From positions 1 through 39,140 of the forward strand of contig JAAXMC010000080.1 of the NCBI GenBank assembly GCA_013036315.1: a DNA stretch of 39,140 nucleotides, read 5' to 3'. The notes below the pieces were generated by a model. That model did no database searches. It was not told where the DNA came from and was given only the letters and a program-made list of their open reading frames with translations. Shown here piece by piece: positions 34,330 through 39,140 of this stretch (position 1 is its first letter; each line of letters starts with the position of its first letter). Source of the DNA: Vulcanimicrobiota bacterium. Its GTDB lineage: Bacteria > Vulcanimicrobiota > Vulcanimicrobiia > Vulcanimicrobiales > Vulcanimicrobiaceae. The position numbers and the translations under genes are program-made.

Positions 34330-35516
34330 GGCGTTACTCTCAAACCCGTACGCTGCAGCGCCGCAACGCGTTCCTTGGCAAGCGTAACGACCGTCGGATC
34401 GTAAGAATCGGCGGCCAGCTTGAATTGCGTGGCGGCCATCGCCTGATTTCCCTGGCGAGCGTACACGTCGCCGAGCACGAAATGCAAGCGGCCGTCTTCG
34501 GGCGCAACGACGAGGCCTTTGAGCAGCGCGGACTGCGCCATCTCGTAAAATCCATGTTGAGTGTAATCGAGGCCTAAATTAATGTACGCTTCGGGCGCGT
34601 ACGGATAGACGGTCATCGACTGCACATAATACGTGACGGCGCGTTTCCAGTCGCCGTTGACGTCGGACAAAAAGCCGATATTCACCAACGCTTCGCCGCG
34701 TTCGGGCTGCAGCCGGTGCGCGATCGTCAGAATGTTCGCAGCCTCGGCGTAGCGCTTGCTCTCCAAAAAGGCCGCGCCCAAATTGTCGGCACAGGCGTAG
34801 TCGGTCGGATCTCTGCCCAGGCATCTTCCGAACGTGTCGATCGCGTTACTGTAGTCTTGTAAATCGAGATAGGCGCGCCCCAAATCGTTCATGGCCTTGA
34901 ACGACGTAGGATCTTCGTCGAGCGCGCGGCGGGAATATTTGAGCGCTAACTCCGGCTGGTGTATGCTGTAATAGAGTTCGCCAAGTTCGAGCTGCATCTC
35001 GGGGTCGGTCGGATAGTCTATCGCCCCTTTTTCAAGCTCGTACTTGTACTGGGCGAAGTCGCCTTTGCGAATATGCAGGCGCACCTCGTCGGGAATCGAG
35101 TCGGTTCCGGGCAGACTGCGGTCGAACTCCGCGATCGCCGCGTCGACCTTATTTTCCGTGGCGTACACCGAGCCTAACCGGTTGTGCGTCTCTTTATCTA
35201 CGGGCGCATAGGAGAGAATATGTTTGTATTGCTCTTCGGCGCGGGCGAGCTCGCCGTGCCGGTAATAGAGGTCGCCGAGCAAACGTTCCGGCCCGATTTC
35301 GCCGGGATGCCCCGAGACGTAGGTTGCCAGTTCCCGGATAGCCCCGTCGAGATCGCCCGCTGCGACGCGCTCGCGCGCGGCCTCAATCGCCGCTAGGGGG
35401 TTTGAAGGAAGGACGGCTCGGTCTTGCGGGTTGAGGTTCACCGTTCCAGCGCCCACGGCGGTGGCCGGCGCCAGCACGAAACAGATTACTAAAGCCGCAT
35501 ACAGGAATCGCTGCAT
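34326..35516 (-). CDS. Exported TPR-repeat protein
   Basis: 396 residues from ATG 35516, with GAGG eight bases upstream. Signal peptide 1-23 (MQRFLYAALVICFVLAPATAVGA is cut after VGA). About nine tetratricopeptide repeats follow, each with the W/Y-G-A-P spacing (for example ALKYSRRALDEDPTSFKAMN). TPR superhelices are protein-binding scaffolds; the partner is unknown. Sits in the periplasm or on the outer membrane. It is convergent with ridA (four-base overlap) and 41 bases upstream-facing from nuoN's end on the same strand. Confidence 0.88.
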   Translation of the reverse strand: MQRFLYAALVICFVLAPATAVGAGTVNLNPQDRAVLPSNPLAAIEAARERVAAGDLDGAIRELATYVSGHPGEIGPERLLGDLYYRHGELARAEEQYKHILSYAPVDKETHNRLGSVYATENKVDAAIAEFDRSLPGTDSIPDEVRLHIRKGDFAQYKYELEKGAIDYPTDPEMQLELGELYYSIHQPELALKYSRRALDEDPTSFKAMNDLGRAYLDLQDYSNAIDTFGRCLGRDPTDYACADNLGAAFLESKRYAEAANILTIAHRLQPERGEALVNIGFLSDVNGDWKRAVTYYVQSMTVYPYAPEAYINLGLDYTQHGFYEMAQSALLKGLVVAPEDGRLHFVLGDVYARQGNQAMAATQFKLAADSYDPTVVTLAKERVAALQRTGLRVTP

Positions 35517-35557
35517 GGTCTTGCCTCTTTTTGCGCCGCGCCTCCTATTGTATCGGT

Positions 35558-36976
35558 CTATTTGGCTAGCGGCAATACGTTGCTTGGTGTAAGCGGATAG
35601 AAAGTCATCGCGAGCACGAAAATCACACACAGGGCGACCCCCGCATAGGCGAGCGGCGCCCTGGTTCCAACGGTGGGGCCGGGCAGTTCGTGACGGTCGT
35701 ACATGAGCCGAATCACCTTAAAGTAGGCGTAGAGCGAGATGGCGGTGCCGGCTATGAGGAGCACGGCCAGCCAAGCGAACCCGGCGTTGACGTTGGCCGA
35801 GAGGATCAGAATCTTGCCCAAGAAGCCCGCCGTCGGCGGAAAGCCCGCCAGCGCCAGCAGAAAGAAACTCATCGCCGCCGCAAGCCCCGGCCGGCGCTGG
35901 GCCAACCCACGGAAAGCCGCGATTTGCGCGCCTTCCTCCCGGTCGGTCGAAAGCAGCGCGACGACCGCGAACGCGCCGAGGTTCATGAACATGTACGCGC
36001 CCAGGTAATAAATCGCATACCGGATGCCCAGGGCCGACGCTCCGGCCAGCGCGGCAACCATGTACCCGGCCTGCGCGACGCCGGAATAGGCGAGCAAGCG
36101 TTTTAAATCCGTCTGCGCGAGCATCGCGAGGTTGCCGCCGATCATCGAGATGCCGGCGATGATGAAAAACGGCAGCAGCAATGCGTGCCCGTTTGGAACG
36201 ACGTAAGCGAAACGCGCAAAGACCGCGAGCGTGCCGGCTTTGGTTACAACGCTCATAAACGCGGTTACCGGCAGCGGTGCGCCTTCGTAGACGTCCGGCG
36301 ACCAGACGTGGAACGGCATCAAACTGAGTTTGAACGCGATGCCGATTAAAAAGAATCCGCCGCCCAGCCAGTAGAGCGGATTCGAAATCAGTGCGGGCAA
36401 GGCTAGACTGGCGAGCGTGACGCTCCCGGTTGCACCGAAGAGCAACGCCATACCGAAGAGCAAGAAACCCGACGCGGTCGACGACAGAATCAAATACTTG
36501 AGCGCGGACTCTTGCGATGCAGGGCGATCTGCCAAGCCGCACAGACAATACAACGCGAGCGAAAGCAGCTCGAGCCCCAAGAAAATGGTCATCAAATTTG
36601 CGGCGCCCGCCATCAGCATGGCGCCGCTCGTGCTCCACAACATCAGCGCCGTGATCCCCGCCATGCGATCGGCGCGGCCGAACGTGGCGAAGAGCGCCAG
36701 CGAAAACATCGCGGACACCACGATGATCTCCTGAAACACGACCGCAAAACCGCCGAGCATGAAGCCGCCGTTGAACGCATTATAGCTGCGGCCGTATGTC
36801 GTTGCCGCAAACGTCCCGGCCACGAGCAGCACGGCTATCCCGATTGCGAGTGAAACATACCGCGGCGCATGCTTGGGCCACACCAAATCCACCAGCAGCA
36901 CAACCAGCGCGCCGCCGCCCACGATCAGCAGCGGCAAGATCGCGAGCCAATCCTCGTGGGTAATGAAGTTCGGCAC
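35558..36976 (-). CDS. nuoN: NADH-quinone oxidoreductase subunit N
   Basis: Antiporter-like membrane subunit of complex I, 472 residues with 14 predicted helices. TDLKRLLAYSGVAQAGYM holds the conserved TM8-linked lysine region, and LSLMPFHVWSPDVYEGAPLPV is the proton-antiporter family core. The start is GTG 36976, sharing one base with the nuoM stop (TAGTG). Last gene of the L-M-N series, followed by the TPR gene. Confidence 0.96.
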   Translation of the reverse strand: MPNFITHEDWLAILPLLIVGGGALVVLLVDLVWPKHAPRYVSLAIGIAVLLVAGTFAATTYGRSYNAFNGGFMLGGFAVVFQEIIVVSAMFSLALFATFGRADRMAGITALMLWSTSGAMLMAGAANLMTIFLGLELLSLALYCLCGLADRPASQESALKYLILSSTASGFLLFGMALLFGATGSVTLASLALPALISNPLYWLGGGFFLIGIAFKLSLMPFHVWSPDVYEGAPLPVTAFMSVVTKAGTLAVFARFAYVVPNGHALLLPFFIIAGISMIGGNLAMLAQTDLKRLLAYSGVAQAGYMVAALAGASALGIRYAIYYLGAYMFMNLGAFAVVALLSTDREEGAQIAAFRGLAQRRPGLAAAMSFFLLALAGFPPTAGFLGKILILSANVNAGFAWLAVLLIAGTAISLYAYFKVIRLMYDRHELPGPTVGTRAPLAYAGVALCVIFVLAMTFYPLTPSNVLPLAK

Positions 36977-38355
36977 TAGCGCAGCACCGCCGTCAGGATC
37001 GCGTGCGGATAGATTCCGATAAACAAGAGCGCCGCCAACAGTGGAGCCACGGCTAATGCTTCCGCAAACGTCAAATCGCGGCGCTGCGGGAGGGTCGCAA
37101 TCATGGGCCCGTTGATCGCGTCTTGCAGCAGCCGGAGCATGTAGGCCGACGCGATCACGATTGGAACCAGCGTGATCAGCGCCGGCCAGATGTAGCCGGC
37201 TTTGAACACTCCGGTCAGGATTACGATCTCACCGGCAAAGCCGGCTAGGCCCGGCAACCCGAGCGCAGCCAACGCGGCGATCGTAAACGCGCCCCCCAGT
37301 TTCGGATTATTCGCTCCCAGCCCGCCCAGCTTCGAAATCGATCGCGTCTCCTCGCGCTCTTCCATGTAACCCAGAATCAAGAAGAGCGCCGCGCTAAATA
37401 AGCCGTGCGCGACGATGTACACGACTGCACCCTGCAAGGCGATTGGGTTGAAGCTTGCGATGGCGAGCACGATGAGACCCAAGTGCGAGAGCGACGAATA
37501 GGCGACGATGCGTTTGGTGTCCGTTTGCGTCAGCGCGACGAACGCGCCGTAGAGCAACGACACCAGCGCGAGCGCAACGATGAGCCCGCGCCAATCAGCC
37601 ATTGCGGTGCGCAGAAACGGCAGCCCGATGACGATAAAGCCATACAACCCGGCCTTCGATTGTACCGCGCTGATCACCGCGACCATCGGCGGCGGCGAGT
37701 CCGCGTACGTAGCCGGCATCCAGGTGTGCAGCGGCCACAACGGCGTTTTCACCGCGAAGGCAAAGGCAAAGCCCGCGAAAATCCAAGGCGCCCAGGATCC
37801 GGCGAATTGGTGCGTGCTGCCGATGACGTCGGTCGAACCGCTCAAAATGCCGAACGCCGCGGTCGCGAGCAGCAGCGTGAGGCCGCCGGAAAAATTGTAA
37901 ATGAGGAAACGCCAGGCCGTTTCGCGATGCGTGCCCCACTCCACGAGCGCAAAAAACGGCGGAAGCAGCATCAGATCCCAAAAGAGCGCAAAAGCCAAGA
38001 TGTCGCGAGCCGTGAAAACGCCCATCATCGTGCCTTCGAGCAGCAGCAGCAGCGCGATCAGCGTGCGAGTCTGCGCAACGTTCGTCGCCACAATCGCGCA
38101 GAACGTGCAGAGCGCGAGCAGCAGTACGAGCCAAAGCGAGACGCCGCTCCATGCGAAGTGCAGCGACGCGGTGAAAGGACGCGACAGCCAGCGCACAGAG
38201 AACGCCCCGCCTGCATCGTCGCACAAGAACGGCACCGCAAATGTCGCCGCCGCTACGGCGCAACCGATCACGCGACTCCACAAGCGTTCGCCGCGCGGAA
38301 GCGCGAACAGCGCGCAGCCCGCGACGATCGGCAAGAGTATCAACATGAGAGCCAT
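36976..38355 (-). CDS. nuoM: NADH-quinone oxidoreductase subunit M
   Basis: Antiporter-like complex I subunit, 459 residues. The family core KTPLWPLHTWMPATYADSPPP and TQTDTKRIVAYSSLSHLGLI are clear. The frame is open to 38748, but that part is arginine-rich antisense-like sequence inside nuoL. The start MALMLILLPIVAG at ATG 38355 shares one base with the nuoL stop (TGATG). Slightly short for NuoM (about 490-510), mainly at the N-terminus. Confidence 0.96.
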   Translation of the reverse strand: MALMLILLPIVAGCALFALPRGERLWSRVIGCAVAAATFAVPFLCDDAGGAFSVRWLSRPFTASLHFAWSGVSLWLVLLLALCTFCAIVATNVAQTRTLIALLLLLEGTMMGVFTARDILAFALFWDLMLLPPFFALVEWGTHRETAWRFLIYNFSGGLTLLLATAAFGILSGSTDVIGSTHQFAGSWAPWIFAGFAFAFAVKTPLWPLHTWMPATYADSPPPMVAVISAVQSKAGLYGFIVIGLPFLRTAMADWRGLIVALALVSLLYGAFVALTQTDTKRIVAYSSLSHLGLIVLAIASFNPIALQGAVVYIVAHGLFSAALFLILGYMEEREETRSISKLGGLGANNPKLGGAFTIAALAALGLPGLAGFAGEIVILTGVFKAGYIWPALITLVPIVIASAYMLRLLQDAINGPMIATLPQRRDLTFAEALAVAPLLAALLFIGIYPHAILTAVLR

Positions 38356-39140
38356 CAGCGCATGGCTCCTTGAAGCGCGTAATAGATTGCGAAGCACGCC
38401 GCGCCGAAGACCACGATCAGCGCGTACGAACGGAGCAGTCCGTTTTGAAAGTAGCGTATGACCGCGGCGAGCTCCGTGTTGATCGTGACCAAGCCACGCA
38501 CCGCGCCATCGATGAAATCCGGGTCGAACCAGTTGCCAAAAAATCTTCCGAGCGCCTGCGACGGCTTCACGAACAGCCAGTCGATAATGTCGTCGAAGTA
38601 ATACAGCCTCACCAGCACGGCGGGCATGCGCTCCGATTCGAGGCGCAAGCGCGCCGGCGCGTTCGCAAGTGCGACCGGTGTCGCATAGCGCGCGTACGCG
38701 ATCGCGATACCCGCGGCCATGACGACGAACAGAATCGCAGTCGTCCAACCCTCGCTAATCGCGACGGGCGGCTGATTCGCAGACGGAAACGTTTGCGCGA
38801 ATAAGCGCGCCCAAGGCGAGTTCGGTCCGATCATCGCGTAGCCGGCGATTACCGAAAAAACGCCCAAAATCGCAACCGGCAAAGCCATTATCCACGCGGG
38901 CGCGTGGGAGCCACCGTGCTCGGGTTCGTGCGCCGCATCCACATCGCCGCGATACGTTCCAAAGAATGTCACGAAAAATAGGCGGAACATGTAGTATGCG
39001 GTTATGCCGGCCGTAACGATGCCGAGGACATACAACCACGGATGCCCATGTTCGAGAGCTCCGAAAACCACTTGGTCCTTGCTGAAGAAACCGGCGAAGC
39101 CCGGAAATCCGCTGATCGCCAGCACGGCTGCAAACATCGC
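38355..39140 (-). CDS. nuoL: NADH-quinone oxidoreductase subunit L, C-terminal part
   Basis: The last 261 residues of NuoL; the gene begins outside the window. SGFPGFAGFFSKDQV is the late antiporter-core segment. The region from about 175 (YYFDDIIDWLFVKPSQALGRFFGNWFD) forms the start of the long lateral helix that braces the antiporter subunits, and a final membrane helix follows. First of the overlapping nuoL-nuoM-nuoN run. Confidence 0.95.
   Translation of the reverse strand, partial: AMFAAVLAISGFPGFAGFFSKDQVVFGALEHGHPWLYVLGIVTAGITAYYMFRLFFVTFFGTYRGDVDAAHEPEHGGSHAPAWIMALPVAILGVFSVIAGYAMIGPNSPWARLFAQTFPSANQPPVAISEGWTTAILFVVMAAGIAIAYARYATPVALANAPARLRLESERMPAVLVRLYYFDDIIDWLFVKPSQALGRFFGNWFDPDFIDGAVRGLVTINTELAAVIRYFQNGLLRSYALIVVFGAACFAIYYALQGAMR

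Noticed and set aside
37405-38373. A 322-residue plus-strand frame inside nuoM
   Set aside because: Arg/Gln-rich complement of membrane helices, no start signal.

Overview
The window is a GC-rich, densely packed bacterial chromosome segment. It contains 35 protein genes or gene remnants (one of them an interrupted transposon gene), one tRNA, one riboswitch and several non-coding palindromes. The cell was almost certainly a diderm: there is an outer-membrane beta-barrel ending in an aromatic residue, several lipoboxes, Sec and Tat-like signals, and NuoLMN of complex I. Gene mix, GC-rich codon use, many GTG starts and sparse Shine-Dalgarno sequences remind me of Candidatus Eremiobacterota (WPS-2). 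That placement is inference, not proof.

Layout: (1) 1-7952, minus strand: a tightly overlapping housekeeping run moeA-hisC-metallophosphoesterase-thioesterase-smpB-tilS-hpt, then a palindrome cluster, then ftsH and an M16-like gene cut by the window edge. serS diverges at 7971. (2) 9247-18389: MgtC, a peptide-type solute-binding lipoprotein head-to-head with a porin, an ammonium transporter, a PDZ/multi-TM/GAF sensor, a Tat-like exported DsrE-fold protein, a frameshifted membrane protein, tRNA-Ser(UGA) and small hypothetical proteins. (3) 18520-22483: a lipoprotein, then a tryptophan-degradation run of tryptophan 2,3-dioxygenase, kynureninase-like PLP enzyme and MATE exporter. (4) 22480-24529: inositol monophosphatase, a STAS antagonist and a Crp/Fnr regulator with a non-standard start. 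(5) 24540-25933: a TnpB-only IS200/IS605-type element whose tnpB is frameshifted. (6) 26024-28865: a magnesium unit made of an M-box riboswitch with its terminator, a soluble MgtE-N/CBS sensor with no membrane domain, and an NRAMP-like transporter lacking the usual transition-metal motifs. (7) 28887-31327: a PucR-type regulator interrupted at a G7 tract, overlapping glutamine synthetase. (8) 31329-31491: a cloverleaf palindrome with 30-bp arms. (9) 31489-35516: aromatic-amino-acid-type decarboxylase, aldo/keto reductase, RidA and a TPR protein. (10) 35558-39140: nuoN, nuoM and the end of nuoL.

The most interesting unit is the magnesium region. The riboswitch would shut off the operon when Mg2+ is high, while a free-standing copy of the MgtE gating module could gate a transporter of a different fold (inference). 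The second is the cloverleaf palindrome that fills the gap between two convergent genes. Three genes (16764-17457, 24669-25933, 28887-30033) show single-base frame breaks, two of them at or beside homopolymer runs, so assembly error must be excluded before biological meaning is given to them.
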